Source of the DNA: Chryseobacterium balustinum
GTDB taxonomy: Bacteria; Bacteroidota; Bacteroidia; Flavobacteriales; Weeksellaceae
NCBI RefSeq assembly: GCF_900168205.1
Contig: NZ_FUZE01000001.1
Location: 186,001 to 250,000 of the forward strand
DNA: 64,000 bases
Reading direction: 5' to 3'
Position 1 is the stretch's first letter; the number at the start of each line of letters is the position of its first letter. Of this stretch, positions 57,472 through 64,000 are shown piece by piece. The translations under genes and the position numbers were made by a program. Below the pieces are notes generated by a model. The model worked only from the letters and a program-made list of their open reading frames with translations. It was not told the DNA's origin and did not search any database.

Positions 57472-57852
57472 CTAGAGTTTTCTCGCCATTTCCATTTTAT
57501 AAGCCATCAGATTGGCGATGTTTTCAGATTTTGTAATGGCCATAGAAGCGTTTTCACCTGTAAAGTTCTCTTCAATTGTTTGTTTCCACAATTCAAGCCA
57601 TTTTTCAAAATGTTTTTTTTTCATCGCTTCTAATTGGTTGATTGGAAAATGTATCGCCATCGGATTTCCTTTGTAACTCATTTGCCCAAATAGAATTGTT
57701 TCCCAAAATGAATACATTTTCGGTAAATGCTTTTTAAAATCAACATTCATAACATCTTTGAAGAAAAAACCAATCGTTTCGTCCTGTACAACTTTATCGT
57801 AAAAACTGTTCACCAACAATTCTATATCTTCTCTTGATTCTAAACTTTTCAT
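57472..57852 (-). CDS. Group III truncated haemoglobin
   Basis: A 126-residue haem protein of the 2-on-2 globin fold, group III, which binds oxygen and nitric oxide. The proximal His is His81 in KKKHFEKWLELWKQTI, with the group III Trp nearby. The distal region has the Tyr/Phe pattern in LVNSFYDKVVQDETIGFFF and SFWETILFG, with MAIHFPI before the proximal helix. It lacks the group I Gly-Gly motifs. Its physiological partner is unknown; group III globins are linked to NO or peroxide handling in other bacteria. It is convergent with the cation antiporter. Confidence 0.92.
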   Translation of the reverse strand: MKSLESREDIELLVNSFYDKVVQDETIGFFFKDVMNVDFKKHLPKMYSFWETILFGQMSYKGNPMAIHFPINQLEAMKKKHFEKWLELWKQTIEENFTGENASMAITKSENIANLMAYKMEMARKL

Positions 57853-57958
57853 TTGATTATAATTAAATTTTATAACTAAAAATAATACATCAAATTTAGT
57901 TTAATTCTAAATCTTATTGAAGATAATAAAATTGATAAGTTTCATAAAAACAATATTT

Positions 57959-57966
57959 TATCTTTG
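57959..57966 (+). promoter_or_regulatory. -7 box (TATCTTTG) of the YkgJ-type gene
   Basis: TATCTTTG is an exact TAnnTTTG match. It lies inside the region that a longer reading of the next gene would treat as coding, and about 35 bases before the TTG start I prefer. A TTG 24 bases upstream (57932-57934) is a little too far for an ideal -33 element. Confidence 0.5.
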
Positions 57967-58000
57967 CAGTCTGCTTTTCGGCATATTAAAAAAAATAGAA

Positions 58001-58489
58001 TTGAATTTAGATTTTTACAAAACTCAGGCTTTACAAAAGCAGAAAGAGCATAAAAAATTCTTGGATGGTTTAAAGAAAAAACCGCCCAAAAACCTCGATT
58101 ATGTCGTTCAGGAAACTCATGAAAAAGTTTTTGAGAAAGTAGATTGTCTGCAATGTGCCAACTGCTGTAAAACCACCGGACCGCTTTATACCGAAAAAGA
58201 TATCGAACGAATTTCAAAGCATTTACGCATGAAACAGGCTGATTTTGAAAATAAATTTCTGCGTGTAGATGAAGATAACGATAAAGTTCTACAAAATCTT
58301 CCTTGTTTTTTTCTGAATCAAGACAATACCTGTTCAATTTATGAAGTTCGACCAAAAGCATGTAGAGAATATCCTCATACAGACCGAAAAAAGATTTACC
58401 AGATCAATAATCTAATGATACAGAATACGGTTATTTGTCCGGCTGCTTTTGAGTTTGTAGAAAGTATGATGAAGAATGTGAATAAATAA
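58001..58489 (+). CDS. YkgJ family cysteine-cluster protein
   Basis: A protein of about 162 residues with the zinc/iron-chelating motif CXXCXXCC in DCLQCANCCKTTGPLYTEKDIERI, followed by LPCFFLNQDNTCSIYEVRPKACREYPH and TVICPAAFEF, all hallmarks of the YkgJ/CxxCxxCC family (unknown function, predicted metal-binding oxidoreductase). I start at a TTG at 58001, giving (M)NLDFYKTQALQKQ. An in-frame ATG at 57917 would add a Lys/Phe-rich piece that contains the promoter box, so it is unlikely. Length then matches the family. Confidence 0.85.
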   Translation: MNLDFYKTQALQKQKEHKKFLDGLKKKPPKNLDYVVQETHEKVFEKVDCLQCANCCKTTGPLYTEKDIERISKHLRMKQADFENKFLRVDEDNDKVLQNLPCFFLNQDNTCSIYEVRPKACREYPHTDRKKIYQINNLMIQNTVICPAAFEFVESMMKNVNK

Positions 58490-58639
58490 ACTTCAATCTT
58501 AAAAGCTTTTAAAGTCTTATAAAATTGAGTTAAAATCATTATTAAATATAATTTTATTTAAACGACTCCGTTTCAGAATTAAATCAATCTGCCAATTGGT
58601 TTTTATAGCAGAAGTAGTTTTTTTATATAAGTAAAATGG

Positions 58640-58670
58640 AATCCTGAGATGTAACGTTTCAGGATTTTTT
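58640..58670 (+). terminator. Plus-strand terminator overlapping the end of the DUF1801 gene
   Basis: AATCCTGA (58640-58647) pairs with TCAGGATT (58659-58666), followed by TTTT. The minus-strand DUF1801 stop codon lies inside the right arm. There is no T-run on the minus strand, so it probably ends the plus-strand transcript of the YkgJ gene 150 bases upstream. Confidence 0.65.
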
Positions 58671-59027
58671 CTGATCAATCTCCATCATTCTGAATTCAAT
58701 CATTCTTTTAATCAAATCTAACGGCAAATCTTCTTTCATTGGAAACTGAACCGCCCCTTTTGAAAACTTGTATTTTCTTTCTTTGAAATCATTTTCAAAA
58801 TGTTTAATCGCTTCAGGAAGAGGATAAAACCCTACATGATTTTTGTAAGCAGCAAAATAGACCAAAGGCTTTTCATTATACTTGAAAGCAGGCATTTGGT
58901 AGCCAATATATTCTTCTAAATCCGAATGTATGGAATGGATAAACTCTCGTAATTTCTCCAGTTTTTGCTGGGTCTTTTCAGGAAAAGAAAGAAAATATTC
59001 TTCAAAATCTTTAAATGTGTTTTTCAT
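58659..59027 (-). CDS. DUF1801 (YdhG-like) protein
   Basis: A protein of about 122 residues of the DUF1801 family. The typical strings are FIHSIHSDLEEYIGYQMPAFKYNEKPLVYFAAYKNHVGFYP and FSKGAVQFPMKEDLPLDLIKRMIEFRM, with the conserved 'GY.MPAF..' and 'kgavqFPl...lPl.Li' blocks. Members fold like the ferrochelatase/YdhG superfamily and have no proven function. I start at the ATG giving MKNTFKDFEEYFLSF; a longer in-frame start (59147) runs through a terminator hairpin and an unconserved hydrophobic piece. Confidence 0.82.
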   Translation of the reverse strand: MKNTFKDFEEYFLSFPEKTQQKLEKLREFIHSIHSDLEEYIGYQMPAFKYNEKPLVYFAAYKNHVGFYPLPEAIKHFENDFKERKYKFSKGAVQFPMKEDLPLDLIKRMIEFRMMEIDQKKS

Positions 59028-59040
59028 CAGATAAAAATAA

Positions 59041-59072
59041 AAAAAAGCATTGAACTGGACATTCAATGCTTT
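59041..59072 (-). terminator. Hairpin with T-run just upstream of the DUF1801 start
   Basis: On the minus strand AAAGCATTGAA/TTCAATGCTTT (plus-strand 59044-59054 with 59062-59072) is followed by eight T's. It ends about 12 bases before the ATG at 59027, either as a second terminator behind gdhA or as an attenuator of the next gene. Confidence 0.6.
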
Positions 59073-59120
59073 CACTTTCACTATTACTTTTTCCCATTTA
59101 TAATCCCGGGACAGGTTGTA

Positions 59121-59151
59121 AGAAAAAAGGTCGGGAAAACTTCCCAACCTT
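59121..59151 (-). terminator. Rho-independent terminator after gdhA
   Basis: On the minus strand an 11-bp stem with one G-U (plus-strand 59127-59137 with 59141-59151) encloses a short loop and is followed by six T's. It starts eight bases past the gdhA stop. Confidence 0.75.
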
Positions 59152-59158
59152 TATATTT

Positions 59159-60517
59159 TTATACGACTCCTTGAGCAAGCATTGCTTCAGCAACTTTTAC
59201 GAATCCGGCGATGTTTGCGCCTTTTACGTAGTTCACATAGCCATCTTCCTCTTTACCGTAGTCTCTACAAGCTTTATGGATTCCGATCATAATCTCTTTC
59301 AATCTTGCGTCAACTTCTTCTGAAGTCCAGTTTAATCTGATAGAGTTTTGAGTCATTTCTAAGCCTGAAGTAGCTACACCACCTGCGTTAGAAGCTTTTC
59401 CTGGAGAGAACAATACCTTGTTTTCAAGGAAATAATTAATAGCATCTAAAGTTGAAGGCATATTGGCAGCTTCAGTGACACAAACGCAACCGTTTTCTAC
59501 CAACATTTTAGCATCTTCAAGGTGTAATTCGTTCTGAGTTGCAGAAGGAATTGCCACATCACACTTCACTTCCCAAGGACGTTTTCCAGCATGAAATACG
59601 GCAGAAGGGTATTTTTTAGCGTAATCTTCAGCTCTGTTGTTTCCAGAAGCTCTAAGCTCTAAAAGATAATCGATTTTTTCTCCATCGATACCGTCTTTGT
59701 CATAGATATAACCGTCTGGTCCAGAAAGTGTAATTACTTTTCCTCCCAATTCGTTTACTTTTTTGATAACACCCCAAGCTACGTTTCCGAAACCTGAAAC
59801 AGTTACTGTTTTATCTTTAAAAGTTTGTCCGATAGTTTTCAACATCTGCTCAGCGAAGTAAACAACACCGTAACCAGTCGCTTCAGGACGGATTAGTGAA
59901 CCACCGTAAGCAAGACCTTTTCCGGTAAGAACTCCTGTAAATTCGTTTCTTACTTTCTTGTACTGACCGAATAGATATCCGATTTCTCTTGCTCCAACAC
60001 CGATATCTCCCGCAGGAACGTCAGTTTCAGGACCAATATGTTTGCATAATTCTGTCATGAAAGCCTGGCAAAAACGCATTACTTCCATATCAGTTTTCCC
60101 TTGAGGATCGAAGTCTGAACCACCTTTTCCACCTCCCATTGGAAGAGTAGTCAAAGAGTTTTTGAAAACTTGTTCGAAAGCTAAGAATTTAAGTACAGAA
60201 AGGTTTACGGTAGGGTGGAAACGGATTCCTCCTTTGTAAGGTCCGATTGCAGAGTTCATTTGAATTCTAAAACCTCTGTTTACTTGAATTTCACCTTTAT
60301 CATCAACCCATGGAACTCTGAAAATAATAATTCTTTCCGCTTCAGCCATTCTCTCTAGGAGCTTCATTCCGGTATATTCTTTTCTGGTCAAGATAAACGG
60401 AATTACAGTTACAGCAACTTCTTTTACTGCCTGTAAAAATTCCGGTTCGTTAGGGTTTTTTGCCTCAATTTTAGCAATAAACTCCTGGATTTTCTGGTCA
60501 ATATTATATTGTTCCAT
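59159..60517 (-). CDS. gdhA: NADP-type glutamate dehydrogenase
   Basis: A 452-residue hexameric glutamate dehydrogenase that forms glutamate from 2-oxoglutarate and ammonia. The catalytic lysine (Lys131) is in LPMGGGKGGSDFDPQGK. The flanking RIQMNSAIGPYKGGIRFHPTVNLSVLKFLAFEQ and the Rossmann part VSGFGNVAWGVIKKVNELGGKVITLSGPDGYI are typical. AKMLVENGCVCVTEAANMPS and FSPGKASNAGGVATSGLEMTQNS close the site. The HPTVN/SGPDG pattern and length fit the ~450-residue assimilatory (NADP) class. A strong promoter is upstream and a terminator downstream. Confidence 0.96.
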   Translation of the reverse strand: MEQYNIDQKIQEFIAKIEAKNPNEPEFLQAVKEVAVTVIPFILTRKEYTGMKLLERMAEAERIIIFRVPWVDDKGEIQVNRGFRIQMNSAIGPYKGGIRFHPTVNLSVLKFLAFEQVFKNSLTTLPMGGGKGGSDFDPQGKTDMEVMRFCQAFMTELCKHIGPETDVPAGDIGVGAREIGYLFGQYKKVRNEFTGVLTGKGLAYGGSLIRPEATGYGVVYFAEQMLKTIGQTFKDKTVTVSGFGNVAWGVIKKVNELGGKVITLSGPDGYIYDKDGIDGEKIDYLLELRASGNNRAEDYAKKYPSAVFHAGKRPWEVKCDVAIPSATQNELHLEDAKMLVENGCVCVTEAANMPSTLDAINYFLENKVLFSPGKASNAGGVATSGLEMTQNSIRLNWTSEEVDARLKEIMIGIHKACRDYGKEEDGYVNYVKGANIAGFVKVAEAMLAQGVV

Positions 60518-60544
60518 ATTAGGTAGGGTTGAATATTATGTCAA

Positions 60545-60574
60545 CAAATTTAATTTTTTTTTCAAGATTCACAA
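60545..60574 (-). promoter_or_regulatory. Promoter of gdhA
   Basis: On the minus strand, TTG (plus-strand 60572-60574), 19 bases, then TAAATTTG (60545-60552): a full consensus match with ideal spacing, 27 bases before the gdhA start. Confidence 0.6.
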
Positions 60575-60708
60575 TAGCATATTTAATATTTGCTGAAAAT
60601 TCAATAATAATGAATCAAAATATTATTAAATTGATAATTTTAAACTAAAATTTATTAAAAATTAAATGTTATATATGAAATAATGAAATATTAAGAAATC
60701 GTTAATTC

Positions 60709-61818
60709 TTACATTGCTACAAATTGTCTCCCGGAAAATGATTTTACTTTTCCTAAAAGCTCTAATTCTAAAATTACAGGTAATAATTTGTATGAAGACA
60801 CCGATATTTTCTCTGATAAATCATCCAAAGTAATGTGTGGATTTTCTGCAATATTTTTATATATTAATTCTTGATTTTCAGATAATTGAACGGTAATTTT
60901 ACTGTGAGGGAAAAGCTCTTCAATTTTTTCTTTAGGATTATTAAATCCAAGCAGATCGAGCAAGTCCTTAATAGTAGAAATGGCGGTTGCTTTATTCTGA
61001 AAAATTAGCTGATTACATCCTTGGCTGTACTTGTCGCTAATTTTTCCGGGAAGAGCAAAAACGTCTCTGTTATAAGTGTTTGCGAATGTTGCAGTACTAA
61101 TAGATCCGCCTCCAAATGCTGTTTCTACAACGATGGTAGCAGGAGAAATCCCGGCAACAATTCTATTTCTTTGTATGAAATTCTCACGGTCTGGTTTCCT
61201 TGATGAATTAAATTCGGTGAGTAATCCTCCGTTTTCTTCAAGTACTTTTTCCGAAAGTTTTTTGTTGGTAGAAGGGTAGAAGGTGTGAAATCCATGTGCT
61301 AAAACTCCAATGGTAGGAATTTGATGTTTTAAAGATTGTTCATGAACTTCTTTGTCGATGCCCAAAGCCAACCCGCTAACAGATATATATTGAAAAGGTT
61401 TTGACTCTTCAAAAAAATCTTCAATAAATTTTTTGCCGTAAGCCGTTATATTTCTTGTTCCAACTAAGCTGATGGTTTTTAGTTTTGTGTCAAAATTTCC
61501 TTTCTGATAAAGAATTGCAGGAGCATCATCACATTCACTCAATAAAAACGGAAGGTCATTCTGATGTCGTAAATTAATTTTTATGGAATTTTTCTCGCAA
61601 AAAGAAAGTTCTTTTTCTGCAAATTTAAGAAGCTCAGGATTTCCAATGTCAGAAATTATTTTTGTGCCGATTCCGTCAGTTTTGCTGAGCTCTTTCTTAG
61701 AAGTTTTCCAAACATTTTCGGCCGTTCCAAACCGGCGGACAAGTTTGGAAAAATTAATATCACCAATAAAATTACATTCACGCAGAGCGATAGAATAGAG
61801 GTGTTCTTCAGAATACAT
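60709..61818 (-). CDS. dprA: DNA-processing protein DprA
   Basis: A 369-residue DprA/Smf protein that loads RecA onto incoming single-stranded DNA in transformation. The Rossmann-like core is visible: ISLVGTRNITAYGKKFIEDFF, then YISVSGLALGIDKEVHEQSLKHQIPTIGVLAHGFHTFYPSTN and RNRIVAGISPATIVVETAFGGGSISTATFANTYNRDVFALPG, the diagnostic strings. A C-terminal winged-helix-like part ends LELLGKVKSFSGRQFVAM. I start at the ATG giving MYSEEHLYSIAL; an upstream start adds a non-conserved stretch. Helicase-like comM (41.8 kb) is the other competence-type gene in the window. Confidence 0.93.
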   Translation of the reverse strand: MYSEEHLYSIALRECNFIGDINFSKLVRRFGTAENVWKTSKKELSKTDGIGTKIISDIGNPELLKFAEKELSFCEKNSIKINLRHQNDLPFLLSECDDAPAILYQKGNFDTKLKTISLVGTRNITAYGKKFIEDFFEESKPFQYISVSGLALGIDKEVHEQSLKHQIPTIGVLAHGFHTFYPSTNKKLSEKVLEENGGLLTEFNSSRKPDRENFIQRNRIVAGISPATIVVETAFGGGSISTATFANTYNRDVFALPGKISDKYSQGCNQLIFQNKATAISTIKDLLDLLGFNNPKEKIEELFPHSKITVQLSENQELIYKNIAENPHITLDDLSEKISVSSYKLLPVILELELLGKVKSFSGRQFVAM

Positions 61819-61853
61819 TTGTGTTATTTTATTCAAATGTAGTGATTTATGAT

Positions 61854-62621
61854 TTATTTTCTCCTTAATTCCTCCAAATAATCCCAAACATCTTCATTTT
61901 TTTTATAAGGTAATTCCAGGAAATCGTCGGGATGGTTTTCTTTATATTCCTGCCAAAGTTTATCATCTTTTTCGCTGTAATAATTGGGAAATTCCCAGAT
62001 ATATTTTTTCTTTTTTTCTCCTGAATTTTTAAAAATAAAAGCCATAGCGCTTCCCATTAATGCACCGGACAAATGTGCCTGCCAGGAAATTTTACTTGGT
62101 TCGTTAAGGTTATAAAACAGTTCTTCGGGAAACATTCCCCAGATTAAACTTCCATAATATAATACAACCAACAGAGAAATGGTTAAAAGTTTCATATTCC
62201 ATTTAAAAACTCCACTGAAAAAAAGAAAAAATGCCAAAACATAGACAACACCACTCGCTCCAATAGTGCATGTATAATTATACTCGCCTGTCATAATATC
62301 AATTGGTGGCAACATCCAAAGAAGTAGCCCTGTACTGATCCAACCCATCACGAAAACTTTGGTGGCTACTTCAGAATAAAACTGGTACAGTAAAAACATC
62401 AGTATTGCGATTGGGATTGAGTTTCCTATAATATGATCGATACTGCCATGTAAAAGAGGAGATGTTATAATTCCCAATAAACCTTCAGGTAAAAGCGGAA
62501 TAATTGCCCCAAAACAGCTCGAGAAAAATCCCATTGTCTGTAAAAGATATCCAAACCACATTGCAGCATGCATAATTAAGGGAGCGGTAAATGCTTTTCT
62601 GTGAATTATATTTTTAATCAT
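61854..62621 (-). CDS. Rhomboid family intramembrane serine protease
   Basis: A 255-residue membrane protease with six predicted helices. The catalytic Ser123 is in TIGASGVVYVLAFF and His183 in WQAHLSGALMGSAMAF, the Ser-His dyad in helices 4 and 6; SPLLHGSIDHIIGN is the conserved loop/helix-2 HxxxN region. A C-terminal cytoplasmic tail (about 200-255) is hydrophilic and acidic (NYYSEKDDKLWQEYKENHPDDFLELPY). Substrates are unknown. It lies next to dprA on the same strand with 35 bases between. Confidence 0.91.
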   Translation of the reverse strand: MIKNIIHRKAFTAPLIMHAAMWFGYLLQTMGFFSSCFGAIIPLLPEGLLGIITSPLLHGSIDHIIGNSIPIAILMFLLYQFYSEVATKVFVMGWISTGLLLWMLPPIDIMTGEYNYTCTIGASGVVYVLAFFLFFSGVFKWNMKLLTISLLVVLYYGSLIWGMFPEELFYNLNEPSKISWQAHLSGALMGSAMAFIFKNSGEKKKKYIWEFPNYYSEKDDKLWQEYKENHPDDFLELPYKKNEDVWDYLEELRRK

Positions 62622-62791
62622 ATTGATAAGATGTCAAATCAAAAGCCAAGTATAAATTTCGGAAATTTTGGCGATGATTTAGCGTATGACAATTGAATTA
62701 AGACAAAAAGTATCGATTTTAAAACTAAATCCTTAAAATTTTTTAGATTTGAACTGTTTTTTTTCAAAAAGTGCCTGAGAATTATTTTACT

Positions 62792-62799
62792 TATTTTTG
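62792..62799 (+). promoter_or_regulatory. -7 box (TATTTTTG) upstream of the DUF3078 gene
   Basis: TATTTTTG matches TAnnTTTG and lies 25 bases before the ATG at 62825. No TTG sits at a good -33 distance. Confidence 0.45.
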
Positions 62800-62824
62800 T
62801 GATCATTAAAAATTTTTTGCATTT

Positions 62825-63757
62825 ATGAGAAAGATTATTATGCTACTTTTTGTTTACCTCAGTGCACATTCTTACGCACAAGTTATTATTAGTGATTCTG
62901 CAGCTGTAGACAGCATTAAAAAGCCCAGACATTGGTCTGTGATTGCAAAAAACAGTGTGATGTTTAATCAGGCTGCTTTTTCAAACTGGGTAGGCGGTGG
63001 TGCCAATAATGTAGGTTGGCTTGCCAGTGCAAATTATAATCTTACGTATGAGAAAGACCGAAATCTTTGGGAAAATATAATCATTCTCAATTACGGACAA
63101 AACACAACAAAAGGGATCGGAACCAGAAAAACTCAAGATGTACTGAATGTTTCTACGAATTATGGGAGACAGTTTTCTAAAAGCTGGTATATTTCTAGTG
63201 GAGCCAGTTTGCTTTCTCAGTTTTCCGGAGGTTTTGAAGATGGAAATAATCCTCAGGCAAAGAAAATTTCAAATTTTATGGCTCCAGGTTATGTGAATGC
63301 CGGTTTGGGTATTACCTACAGACCCAATGAAAATCTTACTGTTACATTAAGACCTGTCAACGGAAGATTTACTTTTGTTCTCGATAAAGAATTGCAGCTT
63401 GCAGGAAATTACGGCTTAAAAAGCGACGGAGATTTCTTCTTAATGCAGATGGGTTTTTTAGGATCTGCAATTTATAAGGTAAAACTTATGGAAAATATCG
63501 AAATGACCAATACGGCTTCTATATTTTCGAATTATCTTGATAAACCCGATCACATGGTTTTATCTTATAACATGCTTTTGAATATGAAAATCAACAGGTT
63601 TGTCTCTTCAATTGTTACTGTAGATCTGATGTATGATCATAATCAAATTCAGAAAACGCAGCTTAAACAGACTTTAGGGATAGGCTTTGCCTATAATATT
63701 GATAATGGCGTAAAACGTTCTGACCGAAAAGACAGTCAATGGTGGCTTAAAAAATAA
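62825..63757 (+). CDS. DUF3078 family outer-membrane-type protein
   Basis: A 310-residue exported protein (signal peptide to about residue 19, ending SYAQ). The DUF3078 signature is visible: HWSVIAKNSVMFNQAAFSNWVGGGANNVGWLASANYNLTYEKDRNLWENIIILNYGQ and TRKTQDVLNVSTNYGRQFSKSWYISSGASLLSQFSGGFE, aromatic-rich alternating strands of a beta-barrel. The repeated aromatic/Gly pattern continues to the end (QTLGIGFAYNIDNG). It is probably an outer-membrane barrel of unknown function. A long terminator follows. Confidence 0.9.
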   Translation: MRKIIMLLFVYLSAHSYAQVIISDSAAVDSIKKPRHWSVIAKNSVMFNQAAFSNWVGGGANNVGWLASANYNLTYEKDRNLWENIIILNYGQNTTKGIGTRKTQDVLNVSTNYGRQFSKSWYISSGASLLSQFSGGFEDGNNPQAKKISNFMAPGYVNAGLGITYRPNENLTVTLRPVNGRFTFVLDKELQLAGNYGLKSDGDFFLMQMGFLGSAIYKVKLMENIEMTNTASIFSNYLDKPDHMVLSYNMLLNMKINRFVSSIVTVDLMYDHNQIQKTQLKQTLGIGFAYNIDNGVKRSDRKDSQWWLKK

Positions 63758-63801
63758 ACATAAAAAAAGTAATTCAAATTTGAGTTACTTTTTTTATGTT
63801 T
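63756..63801 (+). terminator. Long A/T-symmetric terminator after the DUF3078 gene
   Basis: A 17-bp perfect stem with an 11- to 12-base centre (63756-63772 with 63785-63801) overlaps the stop codon. The A-run/T-run symmetry suggests bidirectional termination. Confidence 0.7.
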
Positions 63802-63950
63802 AAAATTGTGATTTTTTTAATTTAATTAAATCTTTTTTAAGATAAGTTATATTTTTAATACCTTAGATAAACATAAATGATACTGATTTATATGAAATAG
63901 TATATATTTTTTTATTTAAATGAAATAAACCATTTTAAAATAAACTAATC

Positions 63951-64000
63951 ATGAGAAAAATTTTATTGTCAATTTCCATATTTCTGGGAATATACGCATC
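63951..64000 (+). CDS. Start of an exported protein (truncated by window edge)
   Basis: The ATG at 63951 opens MRKILLSISIFLGIYAS, the hydrophobic part of a signal peptide, and the frame is still open at the last base. Nothing can be said about the mature protein. The 149 bases before it hold no other gene that I can see. Confidence 0.6.
   Translation, partial: MRKILLSISIFLGIYA

Noticed and set aside
59027..59147. Longer N-terminus for the DUF1801 protein
   Set aside because: It would translate a terminator hairpin and a non-conserved segment; the family's conserved sequence starts at the ATG at 59027.
1..64000. Defence island, CRISPR array, prophage or integrative element
   Set aside because: No Cas, restriction-modification, toxin-antitoxin, integrase, phage structural gene or regular spaced repeat array is visible; the short palindromes are few and not regularly spaced.

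Overview
The window is a low-GC stretch of a Bacteroidota chromosome, most likely Chryseobacterium or a close Weeksellaceae relative. Support for this: the Bacteroidota promoter form TTG-N17..23-TAnnTTTG occurs upstream of several genes, Shine-Dalgarno sequences are weak or absent, many secreted proteins carry lipoboxes or short signal peptides, and the gene content is typical (S46 peptidase, fused SpmA/SpmB, DUF3078, four-helix-bundle protein, CPCC protein, MotA/ExbD/TonB set). It looks like ordinary core genome. I see no rRNA, tRNA, CRISPR array, prophage, integrase or intact insertion sequence.

Layout. 1-4.1 kb: end of a mannose-1-phosphate guanylyltransferase, a secreted protein, a GNAT acetyltransferase, thiol peroxidase, endonuclease III and a DinB-fold protein bracketed by two structured repeats. 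4.2-9 kb: a DUF885 lipoprotein, an acidic protein and an ExbB-ExbD-TonB energy-transduction operon. 9-17.4 kb: mainly minus-strand housekeeping genes (SpmAB fusion, AccD, fructose-bisphosphate aldolase, NAD kinase with a CBS protein, SpoU methyltransferase, bestrophin), with a candidate small RNA at 15.82-15.89 kb. 17.4-28 kb: a cupin protein, a frameshifted gene, MutS, two thioredoxin-fold proteins, and a five-gene minus-strand operon headed by a flavoprotein that includes two secreted TonB-C-like proteins. 28-36.8 kb: thioesterase, ThiL, a CPCC protein, a cysteine-rich double-glycine-leader peptide, PepT, HMG-CoA lyase, OsmC, sulfurtransferase, a DUF59 protein, an exonuclease and CsaA. 37.8-41.7 kb: a csaA remnant and a copper-handling operon (Cys/His-rich exported protein, HMA-DUF3347 protein, multicopper oxidase with a beta-rich C-terminal extension). 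41.8-51.6 kb: ComM, a two-domain spondin lipoprotein, a DPP7-type S46 peptidase, a META lipoprotein and an HflX-DUF4919-antiporter-AlkD operon. 51.7-56.1 kb: an envelope-protein operon of unknown function containing two distant paralogues. 56.4-64 kb: cation/proton exchanger, group III haemoglobin, YkgJ cysteine-cluster protein, DUF1801, glutamate dehydrogenase, DprA, rhomboid, DUF3078 and the start of another secreted protein.

Functional links. The ExbB/ExbD/TonB set would energise outer-membrane receptors. Five other small secreted proteins (21605, 22124, 24423, 26430, 33097) carry TonB-C-like domains without a membrane anchor. The copper genes form one transcription unit ending at a strong hairpin. 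DNA repair and uptake genes (nth, mutS, alkD-like, comM, dprA) are scattered and do not form an operon.

Most notable items: the double-glycine Cys-rich peptide, the orphan promoter-terminator cassette, the structured repeats flanking the DinB gene, the csaA remnant, the multicopper oxidase with an outer-membrane-like tail, and the paralogous pair at 52.4-55.8 kb. I found no clear new defence or mobile system.
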